64,000 nt of DNA from Ignavibacteria bacterium (lineage in GTDB: Bacteria > Bacteroidota > Ignavibacteria > Tepidaquicellales > OLB5): the NCBI GenBank assembly GCA_017303675.1, contig JAFLBX010000001.1, positions 941,970-1,005,969 on the forward strand, given 5' to 3'. Numbering within the stretch: position 1 is the first letter of the stretch; each line of letters begins with the position of its first letter. Of the stretch, positions 24,244 to 33,166 are shown in pieces. The translations under genes were made by a program, and so were the position numbers. Under the pieces are notes generated by a model that searched no databases, had not been told where the DNA came from, and was given only the letters and a program-made list of their open reading frames with translations.

Positions 24244-27200
24244 ATGAAGATAGACAGACTGTTTGCCGGTGAATCCAATAACCCGTATGATAAAATAGAA
24301 TTTGATAAACGCACATCAGTAATAAGAAATCCCGACGGTTCGATCGTTTTTGAAATGATCGATATTGTTGTTCCCAAACACTGGTCTCAGGTCGCTACAG
24401 ATATTATCTCGCAGAAATATTTCCGCAAAGCTGGTATACCCCGCGTATTAAAAAGAGTACATGAAGAAGGTGTCCCGGTCTGGCTTCAGGCAAGTGAGCC
24501 TGATATGGAAGCGATGAAGGATATTCCGGAATCAGACCGCTATCTTTCTGAAACAGACAGCCGCCAGGTTTTTAACCGTTTGGCAGGCTGCTGGACCTAC
24601 TGGGGCTGGAAATATGGCTATTTTAACACAGAAAATGACGCTTTAGCGTTCTATAATGAGCATTGTTATATGCTGGCACAGCAGATGGCTGCGCCAAATT
24701 CACCGCAATGGTTCAATACAGGCTTAAACTGGGCTTACGGTATTTCAGGTCCCGCACAGGGCCACTATTATGTAGACGGCAAAACAGGCGAGCTTGCAAA
24801 ATCTGAAGATGCGTACACACATCCGCAGCCGCATGCATGTTTTATTCAGTCAGTCAGCGATGACCTTGTGAATGAAGGCGGTATTATGGATCTTTGGGTT
24901 CGTGAAGCCAGATTATTTAAATACGGCTCAGGCACAGGCTCAAATTTTTCAAACTTAAGGGGCAGCAATGAACCCTTAAGCGGCGGCGGAAAGTCATCAG
25001 GCTTAATGTCATTTTTAAAGATCGGCGACAGGTCAGCCGGAGCGATAAAATCAGGAGGCACAACACGCCGCGCCGCAAAAATGGTTACGCTTGATCTTGA
25101 CCATCCCGATATTGAAGAATACATCAACTGGAAGGTTGTTGAAGAACAGAAAGTAGCAGACCTGGTAACAGGCTCAAAACTCCTGAACATTCATTTAAAT
25201 AATGTGATCAAAGCGTGTTTTGAAGTTCACCCCGAAAACGACCCGTTTGACAGGAAACAGAACAAACATCTTGCCAAAGCAATAAGTGATGCAAGAAAAT
25301 CACTTATACCTGAAAATTATATTGAAAGAGTTATACACCTGGCAAAGCTTGGTGTAAAAGAAGTACATATTCCTACCTATGATACTGACTGGAACAGCGA
25401 AGCTTACCTGACGGTATCAGGCCAGAACAGCAACAACAGCGTAAGGGCAACCAATGAGTTCATGAAAGCCGTTGAAAATGATGGTTTGTGGAATCTTTAC
25501 TGGAGAGTTGAGCTTAATAAGGCTAAAAAAGAAGGCCGTGACCCGGTTGCCTGCAAAAAGTTAAAAGCACGTGACCTTTGGGAGCAGATCGCCTTCAGTG
25601 CATGGGCAAGCGCTGACCCCGGAATGCAGTATCACACCACTATAAATGAGTGGCATACCTGCCCTGCCGGCGGAGAGATAAAAGCCTCCAATCCATGCAG
25701 TGAATATATGTTCCTAGATGATACAGCATGTAACCTTGCCAGCTTAAACCTGGTTAAGTTTTATGACGCTGAAAAAGCTGAGTTTAATATAGATACCTAC
25801 CGCCACGCCGTAAAATTATGGACAATTGTACTTGAGATAAGCGTTCTTATGGCGCAGTTCCCCAGCAAAGAAATTGCGAAGCTTTCATATGATTACCGTA
25901 CACTTGGCTTGGGTTATGCGAACCTGGGCGCTTTGCTTATGATGCAGGGTATTCCGTATGATTCACAGGAAGCGCTGGCTATTACAGGCGCATTGACTTC
26001 AATTCTGCATATGCGTTCATACGCTACTTCTGCAGAAATGGCAAGAGAGCTTGGCACATTCCCAAGGTACAAGGAAAATGAGCAGAACATGCTGAGGGTT
26101 ATCAGGAATCACCGCAGGGCTGCTTATAACGTTCCCAATGAAGAGTATGAAGGCTTATCCATAACTCCTGTTGGAATTAACAAAAGATACTGCCCTGAGC
26201 CGCTTCTGCACGCTGCCAGGGAAGACAGTGATATGGCGCTTGATCTTGGCGAGCGTTACGGTTACCGCAACGCGCAGGTTACTGTAATAGCACCAACAGG
26301 CACAATTGGACTTGTAATGGATTGTGATACAACCGGCGTTGAGCCTGATTTTGCCCTGGTTAAGTTCAAAAAGCTGGCCGGAGGGGGATATTTTAAGATT
26401 ATCAATGAATCAGTACCCCCGGCACTTAAAAAGCTTGGCTACAATGATAATGAAATTCACGATATAGTTAAATACTGCACGGGCCACGGTTCTATTATAG
26501 GATGCCCGGGCATCAATCCGCAGTCACTTGCTGAAAAGGGCTTTACTTCAGATGTGCTTGCGCAGGTTGAAAAATCTCTGCCATCAGCGTTTGATATCAA
26601 TTTTGTGTTCAATAAATACACACTGGGGGCTGAGTTCTGCAAAGATACCCTTGGTTTCACCGATGAACAGCTTGATGACTATCATTTTAATATACTTAAA
26701 TCACTTGGCTTTAATAAAGATGAAATAGATGCTGCAAACGATTACGTTTGCGGTACTATGACAGTTGAAGGCGCACCGCATTTAAGGGAAGAGCATTACG
26801 CAGTGTTTGACTGTGCAAATAAATGCGGTAAAAAAGGCACCCGGTTCATTTCAGCAGATGCGCACATAAAAATAATGGCTGCAGCGCAGCCGTTTATAAG
26901 CGGCGCTATCAGCAAAACCATCAACCTGCCCAATGAGGCATCAATTGATGACATGAAGCATGCTTACATGCTTTCATGGAAGCTTGGCATTAAAGCCAAT
27001 GCGCTTTACCGTGATGGCAGCAAGCTTTCACAGCCGCTGAACTCAGTAAGCGATGACGATAATTTTGAGCATGAATCAGAGGAAATTGCCGAAACAATGA
27101 GCAAACCTAATGATATTATCCGTATTGCTGAGCGTATCATTCACCGCTACATCGCAAAACGCCGCAAGCTGCCTTTCCGCAGGCGCGGTTACACTCAAAA

Positions 27201-27930
27201 AGCAAAGATCGGCACTCATTCGGTTTATTTAAGAACAGGTGAGTACGAGAACGGCCAGTTAGGCGAAATATTCATCGATATGCACCGTGAAGGCGCGGCT
27301 TTCAGAAGCTTAATGAACTGCTTTGCTATAGCCGTATCGCTTGGCCTGCAGCACGGCGTACCGCTTGAGGAGTTTGTTGACGCGTTTGTTTACACAAGGT
27401 TTGAGCCTAACGGCATAGTTATTGGCAACCCCAATATAAAGATGACAACATCGCTCATAGATTATATTTTCCGTGAGCTTGCTGTAACATATCTCGGCAG
27501 AAATGACCTTTCACACATCTCCCAGGAAACTGAAATGAGAACAAGCCCGATAGACAGCATAAGCAAGCTTGATACTGAAACCGATTTTGAAGATGAAGAG
27601 ATATTTTCAGAGAGATTTATTGACGAACCCGCCAATAAAACAGCTCCGAAAAACGATATTACACCCTCACAGAACATTCAGCATAAACCCGTTGAAAATG
27701 TATCTGTAAGCTCACAGCAGACAATCTCCGGAGGCGCGCTTGGAATACAGATGACAGGAGCCGCAGTAATTAAAAATGTCAGCGCAAGCGAAGAATCAGA
27801 TAAGATAAAACAGGCTAAGCAGAAAGGTTATACCGGCGATATCTGCCAAAGCTGCGGCAGCTTAACAATGGTACGCAACGGCACTTGCTTAAAGTGCATA
27901 ACCTGCGGCGATACGAGTGGATGTTCATAA
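24244..27930 (+). CDS. nrdJ: Adenosylcobalamin-dependent (class II) ribonucleotide reductase
   Basis: A 1228-residue class II ribonucleotide reductase, the full length usual for the long NrdJ form. It reduces ribonucleotides to deoxyribonucleotides in the cytoplasm with coenzyme B12. Visible marks include the substrate loops [16 protein letters not shown] and [21 protein letters not shown] (with the radical-site region) and [22 protein letters not shown] TSCPxC-like C-terminal zinc-ribbon tail has CQSCG...[14 protein letters not shown], whose Cys pairs should rereduce the active site. A poorly conserved Ser/Thr/Glu-rich linker precedes the tail (about 1085-1180). No NrdA/B genes and no cobalamin riboswitch are present nearby. 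Confidence 0.96.
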   Translation: MKIDRLFAGESNNPYDKIEFDKRTSVIRNPDGSIVFEMIDIVVPKHWSQVATDIISQKYFRKAGIPRVLKRVHEEGVPVWLQASEPDMEAMKDIPESDRYLSETDSRQVFNRLAGCWTYWGWKYGYFNTENDALAFYNEHCYMLAQQMAAPNSPQWFNTGLNWAYGISGPAQGHYYVDGKTGELAKSEDAYTHPQPHACFIQSVSDDLVNEGGIMDLWVREARLFKYGSGTGSNFSNLRGSNEPLSGGGKSSGLMSFLKIGDRSAGAIKSGGTTRRAAKMVTLDLDHPDIEEYINWKVVEEQKVADLVTGSKLLNIHLNNVIKACFEVHPENDPFDRKQNKHLAKAISDARKSLIPENYIERVIHLAKLGVKEVHIPTYDTDWNSEAYLTVSGQNSNNSVRATNEFMKAVENDGLWNLYWRVELNKAKKEGRDPVACKKLKARDLWEQIAFSAWASADPGMQYHTTINEWHTCPAGGEIKASNPCSEYMFLDDTACNLASLNLVKFYDAEKAEFNIDTYRHAVKLWTIVLEISVLMAQFPSKEIAKLSYDYRTLGLGYANLGALLMMQGIPYDSQEALAITGALTSILHMRSYATSAEMARELGTFPRYKENEQNMLRVIRNHRRAAYNVPNEEYEGLSITPVGINKRYCPEPLLHAAREDSDMALDLGERYGYRNAQVTVIAPTGTIGLVMDCDTTGVEPDFALVKFKKLAGGGYFKIINESVPPALKKLGYNDNEIHDIVKYCTGHGSIIGCPGINPQSLAEKGFTSDVLAQVEKSLPSAFDINFVFNKYTLGAEFCKDTLGFTDEQLDDYHFNILKSLGFNKDEIDAANDYVCGTMTVEGAPHLREEHYAVFDCANKCGKKGTRFISADAHIKIMAAAQPFISGAISKTINLPNEASIDDMKHAYMLSWKLGIKANALYRDGSKLSQPLNSVSDDDNFEHESEEIAETMSKPNDIIRIAERIIHRYIAKRRKLPFRRRGYTQKAKIGTHSVYLRTGEYENGQLGEIFIDMHREGAAFRSLMNCFAIAVSLGLQHGVPLEEFVDAFVYTRFEPNGIVIGNPNIKMTTSLIDYIFRELAVTYLGRNDLSHISQETEMRTSPIDSISKLDTETDFEDEEIFSERFIDEPANKTAPKNDITPSQNIQHKPVENVSVSSQQTISGGALGIQMTGAAVIKNVSASEESDKIKQAKQKGYTGDICQSCGSLTMVRNGTCLKCITCGDTSGCS

Positions 27931-28005
27931 ATTAGGAATTAAGAATTAGGAATTACGAATTAAAGAAGATAATTTGAGCCTTAAATATAAATATGAACAA
28001 TTAGG

Positions 28006-28041
28006 AGAGCCATTGTACACTAAGTGCAGTGGCTTTTTTTC
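28006..28041 (+). terminator. Intrinsic terminator after nrdJ (first of three hairpins)
   Basis: AGCCATTG (28008-28015) pairs with CAGTGGCT (28027-28034) with one G-T pair and is followed by seven T. It lies about 75 bp after the nrdJ stop. Confidence 0.85.
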
Positions 28042-28074
28042 TAAAAAATTATGAAAGGATTTGATTGATAAAAT

Positions 28075-28110
28075 AAAAACCCCAAGTGGTGGTGCACTTG
28101 AGGTTTGTTT
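28075..28110 (+). terminator. Second terminator-like hairpin downstream of nrdJ
   Basis: AAACCCCAAGTG (28077-28088) pairs with CACTTGAGGTTT (28095-28106) around the loop GTGGTG, followed by GTTTTC. Confidence 0.7.
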
Positions 28111-28147
28111 TCTGGTAAAAACGAAACTTAATTTGAACGTCAAGTGA

Positions 28148-28175
28148 GATTGGGCTTATCACCCAATTGTTTTTA
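28148..28175 (+). terminator. Third terminator-like hairpin downstream of nrdJ
   Basis: ATTGGG (28149-28154) pairs with CCCAAT (28162-28167), followed by TGTTTTT. With the two preceding hairpins it makes three in 170 bp. Confidence 0.65.
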
Positions 28176-28265
28176 CCGTTTTCTGTATGTAACATAATAA
28201 TTATAAAATAAACTTACAACATTTAAATCGCCACATTATAAGTGATTGTATAAGGAATAAAAATC

Positions 28266-28439
28266 ATGTTCAAAATTAAAAAAATTCATCCTATTAAGCC
28301 AATAAAACCGCCTAATAAACTTCCAAAAATGAAGCCGATAATGCCAATTGGTAAAAGCGAATGGGTAGAAGGTCATTGGAGATATGATTACAAAACGTGA
28401 AAATACAATTGGATAGAAGGACATTGGAGAAGAAGTTAG
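28266..28439 (+). pseudogene. Small WxxGHWR-repeat protein interrupted by an in-frame TGA
   Basis: An ATG with an AAGGA ribosome-binding site opens a 44-codon frame rich in Lys, Pro and Ile (KIHPIKPIKPPNKLPKMKP). It ends in EWVEGHWRYDYKT followed by TGA (28398-28400). The same frame continues for 12 more codons as KYNWIEGHWRRS to a TAG. The two WxxGHWR units either side of the TGA are clearly repeats of one motif, so the intact protein would have 57 residues. Either this is a nonsense mutation or the first unit alone is functional. The gene is followed 29 bp later by the DUF2188 gene, perhaps in the same transcript. The function is unknown. Confidence 0.6.
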
Positions 28440-28468
28440 TAAGAAAATCAAAAAAATAAATTAAAATT

Positions 28469-28690
28469 ATGAAAAAAAATCAATGGGTCGTCCCAAACAA
28501 AGATGGATGGGGTGTCCGGGGTGAGGGTAACGATAAACTCACGTCGAAAACAGATACAAAAGCAGAAGCAGAAGCTATTGCGAAAGAAATCGCTAAGAAT
28601 CAAAAGTCTGAACTAGTAATACTTGGTAAAGACGGAAAAATTCAAAGCAGAAATAGTTACGGTAATGATCCTTATCCCCCTAAAGGTTAA
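28469..28690 (+). CDS. DUF2188 domain protein (73 aa)
   Basis: A 73-residue protein of the DUF2188 family: WVVPNKDGWGVRGEGNDKLTSKTDTKAEAEAIAKEIAKNQKSELVILGKDGKIQSRNSYGNDPYPPKG. The conserved W-x-V...GW-V, the alanine-rich central helix and the GKDGKI...SYGNDP ending are all present. Members are short, widespread, often found in accessory regions, and of unknown function. It has the usual length. The intrinsic terminator after it and the interrupted small gene before it frame a short unit between nrdJ and the membrane protein. It is likely cytoplasmic. Confidence 0.88.
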   Translation: MKKNQWVVPNKDGWGVRGEGNDKLTSKTDTKAEAEAIAKEIAKNQKSELVILGKDGKIQSRNSYGNDPYPPKG

Positions 28691-28708
28691 GGAAATTTGA
28701 TTCAATTT

Positions 28709-28736
28709 AAAGGCTACTTTAACAGTAGCCTTTTTT
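28709..28736 (+). terminator. Intrinsic terminator after the DUF2188 gene
   Basis: AAAGGCTACT pairs with AGTAGCCTTT around the loop TTAAC, and a T-run follows. Confidence 0.92.
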
Positions 28737-28831
28737 ATTTGTTTTGAAATTGTGAAATTTGTACTATTGAATGTATCGAAAAACGCTTTTGAAATTTACA
28801 AAGTTTTTTGCTTTGAAATTAATAAATCTTT

Positions 28832-29389
28832 ATGGAACAGAATTTAAGCACAATTGAACATCCCCCAAAAAAAAACCGCAGAATCTTGTGGGTATTACTT
28901 TTATTACCTCTATTGGTAATAGTTGTAATTTATGGTTATAATTACATTACTCTTCAGGAGCCATTAAATACAGTTATTGAAAATGATAGCAGGAATAAGG
29001 GAATCAAAGTATCAGTAACATACGATTCCTATATTAATATCAGTTCTATTGAATACAGCCTTGAAGAGTTTAGTGGTCTCGCACCAGTTGATATATTCAG
29101 AGTTTTTTTGCAGTATGCGGAAGCACTTAAGAGCAGAAATTTTGATTATGTGATTTTGAGTCTAAATGGCAAACCCAAGTTTAAGATTGAGGGCTCCTAT
29201 TTTAAGCAACTGGGTTCAGAATACTCATCTCAAAATCCGGCATATACTATCAGAACATTTCCGGAAAATCTGTATAAAATGGATGGAAGCAAAGCATACG
29301 GGCAATGGACTGGCGGGTTACTGGGAGTTTTAAAACAACAAATGGAAGACTTTAACGATTTTATTAAGAAATGGACTGAAACAAATTAA
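28832..29389 (+). CDS. Single-pass membrane protein of unknown function (185 aa)
   Basis: I do not recognise this protein. It has a short cytoplasmic N-terminus with a Lys/Arg cluster (PPKKNRR) and one transmembrane helix (about residues 19-38, ILWVLLLLPLLVIVVIYGYNY). A mixed alpha/beta domain of about 145 residues, probably outside the inner membrane, follows. No catalytic motif or cysteine pair is seen. It lies between the DUF2188 terminator and a repeat-rich stretch, with no close neighbour on the same transcript. The base composition is slightly AT-rich. Confidence 0.7.
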   Translation: MEQNLSTIEHPPKKNRRILWVLLLLPLLVIVVIYGYNYITLQEPLNTVIENDSRNKGIKVSVTYDSYINISSIEYSLEEFSGLAPVDIFRVFLQYAEALKSRNFDYVILSLNGKPKFKIEGSYFKQLGSEYSSQNPAYTIRTFPENLYKMDGSKAYGQWTGGLLGVLKQQMEDFNDFIKKWTETN

Positions 29390-29407
29390 TCAATTTTGTC
29401 CAATTCG

Positions 29408-29554
29408 TACATAAAACTTTATGTATGACCTCCACGGGCTAAAGCCTACTCCCCCTTGGTAAGGGGGAGATGTTATTTGGTGAAATTAGTGCAATTCGTG
29501 GTTAAAGCTTTTGCAGGGTTTTATGTCTGGATACCCGCCTTCGCGGGTATGACA
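29408..29554. repeat. Cluster of three perfect palindromes
   Basis: TACATAAA/TTTATGTA (29408-29425), CTCCCCCTT/AAGGGGGAG (29449-29469) and ATACCCGC/GCGGGTAT with a CTTC loop (29531-29550) follow one another in the gap after the membrane-protein gene. The second belongs to the C-run palindrome family and the third to the repeat at 11251-11280. No gene is present. Confidence 0.8.
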
Positions 29555-29629
29555 CGTCAGGGGGATAGATAAGGTAACTTTTCTCTGTGACTTTGTTTCT
29601 CTGTGTTGAATAGCTTTTAATTTTTTAAT

Positions 29630-30292
29630 ATGAACTATAAAATAATTCGCTCCAAACGGAAAACGCTGGCATTGCAGGTAAACAGCGATGCAACGCTTAC
29701 TGTTAAGATACCGTACGGTGTTTCTATGGGGTATGTTGAAAAGTTCATAGAAGAAAAGCGTACATGGATAGAAAAGAAGCAGGCGCATTTCATTGAGCAG
29801 AAGGCAAAACACAAACCCAGGCAATATGTTAATGGAGAAGAATTCCTGTTTGCCGGCAAGCCGTATGAGCTGGAAATAGTTCCCGGTGCAGAAGTGCGGA
29901 TTGCCTTAACAGGTGAAGGCAAATTACGTATTACCGAAAAATGCCTTGAAGCGCCGAAGCATTACATAGAATGGTTCTACAAACAGTTCGCTAAACGCCA
30001 CATAACAGCCCGTACAAAAGAAATAGCTGAAGCTTTCGGTTATAAATATGCTTCGATAAAAATTAACAGCGCTAAGACGCGCTGGGGGTCATGCTCTATG
30101 CGTGGGAATCTGAATTTCTCGTGGAGGCTTGTAATAATGCCTGAGGAGATGATAGATTACGTTATTGTACATGAGCTGGTTCACCTGGAAATAAAGGATC
30201 ACTCAAAGCGCTTTTACGCGCGCATGAGCGAGCTTATGCCTGACCACAGACGCCGCGAAAAGTGGCTGAAGGTGAATGCTTCTTTATCCTGA
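29630..30292 (+). CDS. YgjP-like (DUF45) M48-type metallopeptidase
   Basis: A 220-residue protein with the YgjP/DUF45 layout. The N-terminal strands (YKIIRSKRKTLALQVNSDATLTVKIPYGV) and helices are followed by the metallopeptidase motif VIVHELVHLEIKDHSKRFY, which contains HExxH and a distal DHS. The SAKTRWGSCS segment about 25 residues before the motif is also diagnostic. It is predicted to be a cytoplasmic zinc peptidase related to the SprT/M48 group. Its physiological role is not firmly known; E. coli YgjP homologues sit beside restriction or nucleotide genes. Its last codon and stop (TCC TGA) lie inside a dispersed repeat that starts exactly there. Confidence 0.88.
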   Translation: MNYKIIRSKRKTLALQVNSDATLTVKIPYGVSMGYVEKFIEEKRTWIEKKQAHFIEQKAKHKPRQYVNGEEFLFAGKPYELEIVPGAEVRIALTGEGKLRITEKCLEAPKHYIEWFYKQFAKRHITARTKEIAEAFGYKYASIKINSAKTRWGSCSMRGNLNFSWRLVIMPEEMIDYVIVHELVHLEIKDHSKRFYARMSELMPDHRRREKWLKVNASLS

Positions 30293-30641
30293 GGAACGAA
30301 GTGACGAAGGATCTCATTCGGAGAGCAAGAAAACAAACCCCCATCTTAGATATTGGTTAGAGAAGTTTAATGATTAATCCTGATTGTAGGTAGAGTCAAG
30401 ATCAACTCCCCCCTTCAACTGAAGGGGGGACGAGGTCTTTATTTTTCGTTAATTGAAAATTATTGATTAATCTTAAATTAAGAAAAGATCTGCAATGGGG
30501 GTTTTGCCTTTTGATCTATTTCTTTAAACCCCTCACCCGGAGTTTGCCGAAGGGTGTAGATATCCCTCGACAGGCTCGGGATGAGGAATATATTTAAGAT
30601 TATCGCTTCCCGGATGAGATCCTTCGGCTTCGCCTCAGGAT
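30286..30641. repeat. Composite palindromic element, left of ada (copy A)
   Basis: Inverted end segments ATCCTGAGG...GAAGGATCTCAT (30286-30317) and its reverse complement (30614-30641) bound the region. Inside, AAACCCCCAT (30335-30344) and ATGGGGGTTT (30495-30504) are 10-bp inverted repeats. They enclose a central perfect hairpin TCCCCCCTTC/GAAGGGGGGA (30407-30430). A further CCCTCG...CGGGATGAGG hairpin lies near 30565-30590. No gene is seen in the 420-bp gap. Confidence 0.85.
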
Positions 30642-30714
30642 TACCTGTCAATTTTTCGGTGGAATGAACGACCTATAGCCTTTATTTTTGTATCAATAAA
30701 ATTAATATTTAACC

Positions 30715-31776
30715 ATGGAAATGAAGTATTTTCAATTGCCGCCTGCGGCTGAAATGAAGCGAGCCGTTTACAGTAAAGATAAAAGCTACGACGGAATATT
30801 TTTTGTTGCCGTAAAGAGCACGAATATTTTCTGCAGGCCGGCTTGCCCGGCAAGAAAACCGCTTGAAAAGAACATGGTTTTCTACCCATCAGCGCGCGAA
30901 GCGCTTTTTGCAGGCTACAGGGCCTGCAAAAAATGCAGGCCTATGGAGCTTTCAGGCACGCACCCTGACTGGGTGCAGAAGCTCCTCAGTAAAATTGACA
31001 GTTCTGATAATAAACGCATTCGCGATGGCGAGCTGAGACAAATGGGCATACAGCCTGAAAAAGCGCGCAGGTACTTTATGAAAAATTACGGTATGACCTT
31101 TCACGCTTACCAGCGCAGCCGTAGGCTGGGTACTGCATTAACACAGATACGGGAAGGCTCCAAAATAGATGATGCGGTTTTCAGCAACGGGTATAGTTCA
31201 CACAGCGGCTTCCGCGATGCATTTTCCAAAGTGTTCGGCAAACCGCCGGGAAGATCAGAAACAACGGATTGCATAGTTACATCAATGTATCAAAGCAAGC
31301 TGGGCCCGATCATAATTGGCGCGAATTCAAAAGGAGTATGTTTGGTTGAATTCAGCGACCGCAGAATGCTTGAGTACCAGCTAAAGACCCTGCGCAGAAG
31401 ATTCAATGCTGCGATCATTCCCGGAAGCAATAAACATATTGAACAGGTTAAAAGTGAGCTTGACGAATATTTTAATGGGAATTTAAAAAGCTTCAAAACT
31501 CCGCTGGTTTACCCTGGCACTGATTTCCAGGTGAATGTTTGGAATAAGCTTAAAAAAATACCTTACGGCAAAACCTTATCATATGTGGAACTGGCTGAAG
31601 AGATCGGCTTAAAAGGCGCTTCCCGCGCCGTTGGCACAGCAAACGGTATGAACAGGATAGCTATAATTATTCCATGTCACCGTGTTGTGAATAAAGATGG
31701 CAGGCTTGGCGGCTATGGCGGCGGCTTATGGCGTAAGCAATGGCTGCTGGAGCTGGAGAGAATTCACTCATCCTGA
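30715..31776 (+). CDS. ada: Bifunctional transcriptional activator / DNA repair methyltransferase Ada
   Basis: A 353-residue full-length Ada. The N-terminal zinc domain has FCRPACPARKP and CKKCRP (four Cys; the first accepts a methyl from phosphotriesters). An AraC-type helix-turn-helix covers about residues 95-180 (IDDAVFSNGYSSHSGFRDAFSKVFGKPPG). The C-terminal O6-alkylguanine transferase has IIPCHRVV with the active Cys and the RAVGTANGMNR helix. When self-methylated it activates its own and other alkylation-repair genes. A second in-frame ATG two codons later is also possible. It is flanked on both sides by copies of the same 170-bp palindromic element, and its TCC TGA end lies in the right-hand one. 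Confidence 0.95.
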   Translation: MEMKYFQLPPAAEMKRAVYSKDKSYDGIFFVAVKSTNIFCRPACPARKPLEKNMVFYPSAREALFAGYRACKKCRPMELSGTHPDWVQKLLSKIDSSDNKRIRDGELRQMGIQPEKARRYFMKNYGMTFHAYQRSRRLGTALTQIREGSKIDDAVFSNGYSSHSGFRDAFSKVFGKPPGRSETTDCIVTSMYQSKLGPIIIGANSKGVCLVEFSDRRMLEYQLKTLRRRFNAAIIPGSNKHIEQVKSELDEYFNGNLKSFKTPLVYPGTDFQVNVWNKLKKIPYGKTLSYVELAEEIGLKGASRAVGTANGMNRIAIIIPCHRVVNKDGRLGGYGGGLWRKQWLLELERIHSS

Positions 31777-31981
31777 GCGCATCGAAGGATATTATTCGGA
31801 ATGCCAGGAAACAAACCCCCATCTATGCAAGCGGTTATTTAGTTTTTTCGTTTAATTTATCCCAATGCAGTTCTGATGCTTTTCATCCCCCTTCAATTGA
31901 AGGGGGGACTATATTTGTAATTTCCGTCAATTGTATATTATTGATAATTTTATCACCTAAGTTGATTGACGATGGGGGTTT
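31770..31981. repeat. Composite palindromic element, right of ada (copy B)
   Basis: This is a direct-orientation relative of copy A. TCATCCTGAG and GAAGGAT...ATTCGGA...GGAAAC lead into AAACCCCCAT (31813-31822). The core is a perfect palindrome CCCCCTTCAATTGAAGGGGG (31887-31906) and the right arm is ATGGGGGTTT (31972-31981). The arm-to-arm length is 169 bp, against 170 in copy A, with the hairpin central in both. The rest of the gap to trmB (31982-32140) is AT-rich with no gene. Confidence 0.85.
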
Positions 31982-32102
31982 GCAAAGGAGGGGAGCTTTT
32001 TGTTATCATTTAAGATACCAATTCGAAATATTTCCTGTAAAAAATTTTCCAGTATAACAATTTTCTTTTTTCGTTAAATTGTTTCATTCTTAAATTTACA
32101 TT

Positions 32103-32144
32103 ATGAATGTTTGCCTGTGTAAACAGGCGCGAGTTTTATTTTGA
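32103..32144 (+). promoter_or_regulatory. Leader hairpin and short upstream frame before trmB
   Basis: GCCTGT/ACAGGC with a GTAA loop (32113-32128) lies in the leader. A 13-codon frame from ATG 32103 ends at TGA 32142-32144, overlapping the trmB TTG start by two bases, so translational coupling is possible. The frame has no Shine-Dalgarno. Confidence 0.35.
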
Positions 32145-32821
32145 AGAAAATTGATTACACAAAATACCCGCTTCCGCGCATAAGGCATCATGCAAACCCC
32201 GTATTATACTTTCCTTTAAAACAACATAAGGGAAATAATTTCTATTACCCCCCGGTTTTTGAAAAATTGAATTGGGATGAAGTATTCGCTGACGGTAGAC
32301 CCCCTGATATGCTTGATATTGGCTGCGGGCTGGGCAGGTTTTTGATAGAAATGTCACTTGTAAACACAGATAAAAACTTACTTGGCTTCGAAGTCAGGCA
32401 AAGTGCAGTGGAGTGGATCCAGGGTGTAATTGAAGGAGAGAAGCTTAAGAATGTACAGGCGCTTTGGTACAGCGCTGTGAACGGTATGAGCTTTATAGAA
32501 ACCGGTTCAATTGAAAAAGTATTTTATTTTTTTCCTGACCCGTGGGTGAAAAAAAAACATTACAAACGCAGAGCGTTTTCTGCAGAGCTGCTTAAGGAAA
32601 TTGACCGCGTATTAAAACCTGCCGGAAAGCTTTATTTAATGACTGACGTTCCGGAAGTAGATGAATACCAGCAGAAAATTTTAAATGAAACCGGGTTGTT
32701 CGGGTTTACTTATAATGATAAAATTACCTGGGAACCCGGTGTGCAAACGAACCATGAAATTTTTTGTGAACTCAAGGGAATACCGTTTATCCGTATGACC
32801 TGTATTAAAAGACCCGTATAG
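32141..32821 (+). CDS. trmB: tRNA (guanine-N7-)-methyltransferase
   Basis: A 226-residue SAM-dependent methyltransferase. The SAM-binding motif is MLDIGCGLGRFLIEMS, FEVR follows at the ribose-binding strand, and the TrmB signature FFPDPWVKKKHYKRR (about residues 130-145) is intact. The C-terminal part (TNHEIFCELKGIPFIRM) also fits. It makes m7G46 in tRNA variable loops. The start is TTG; there is no usable ATG in the N-terminal 60 residues that would keep the fold. It follows a repeat-rich gap after ada and is apparently transcribed alone. Confidence 0.93.
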   Translation: MKKIDYTKYPLPRIRHHANPVLYFPLKQHKGNNFYYPPVFEKLNWDEVFADGRPPDMLDIGCGLGRFLIEMSLVNTDKNLLGFEVRQSAVEWIQGVIEGEKLKNVQALWYSAVNGMSFIETGSIEKVFYFFPDPWVKKKHYKRRAFSAELLKEIDRVLKPAGKLYLMTDVPEVDEYQQKILNETGLFGFTYNDKITWEPGVQTNHEIFCELKGIPFIRMTCIKRPV

Positions 32822-33166
32822 CTTTAATTTATCAACTTGTTGTGAAAACTGCTGTTTGTTTTGTTTTTTGATGATTTTTAGCGTATCCCTAACAAAAAAT
32901 TAACCCGTTTTTCTTTAAAAATAACCATAAATCAGGATTTTTAACCTTTTAAATTATTTGATTTTCAGATATATTTACGGTTCAGCCTTTTAAATTAGTA
33001 TAATAAATTCTGCAGAATTCATCTGAAGTAATTAGTTGTAAATTTGAATATTGGAGAGTTAAAATATTCTTCAGCAGATAATTTATTATGATTTTTTTTT
33101 TCAGGTCACAGATTTTTAATTTTATAGTATTTAATATTTCTTAAGAAAGGAAGTATAATAATTAAC
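32822..33166. other. Upstream region of citrate synthase
   Basis: No gene is seen. It holds two direct copies of CCTTTTAAATTA (32945-32956 and 32986-32997), 41 bp apart, and a TAAATTTG box (33039-33046) without a TTG at ideal spacing. A ribosome-binding purine run, AAGAAAGGAAG, lies before the gltA start. The long AT-rich leader of more than 100 nt is unusual. Confidence 0.5.

Noticed and set aside
28398-28400. Selenocysteine recoding of the in-frame TGA
   Set aside because: No stem-loop of SECIS type follows the codon, the residue would be in a position with no redox motif, and no selenocysteine genes are seen in the window.
29400-32000. A CRISPR array in the repeat-rich region
   Set aside because: The repeats are palindromes of differing type and spacing. 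There is no regular repeat-spacer pattern and no cas gene in the window.
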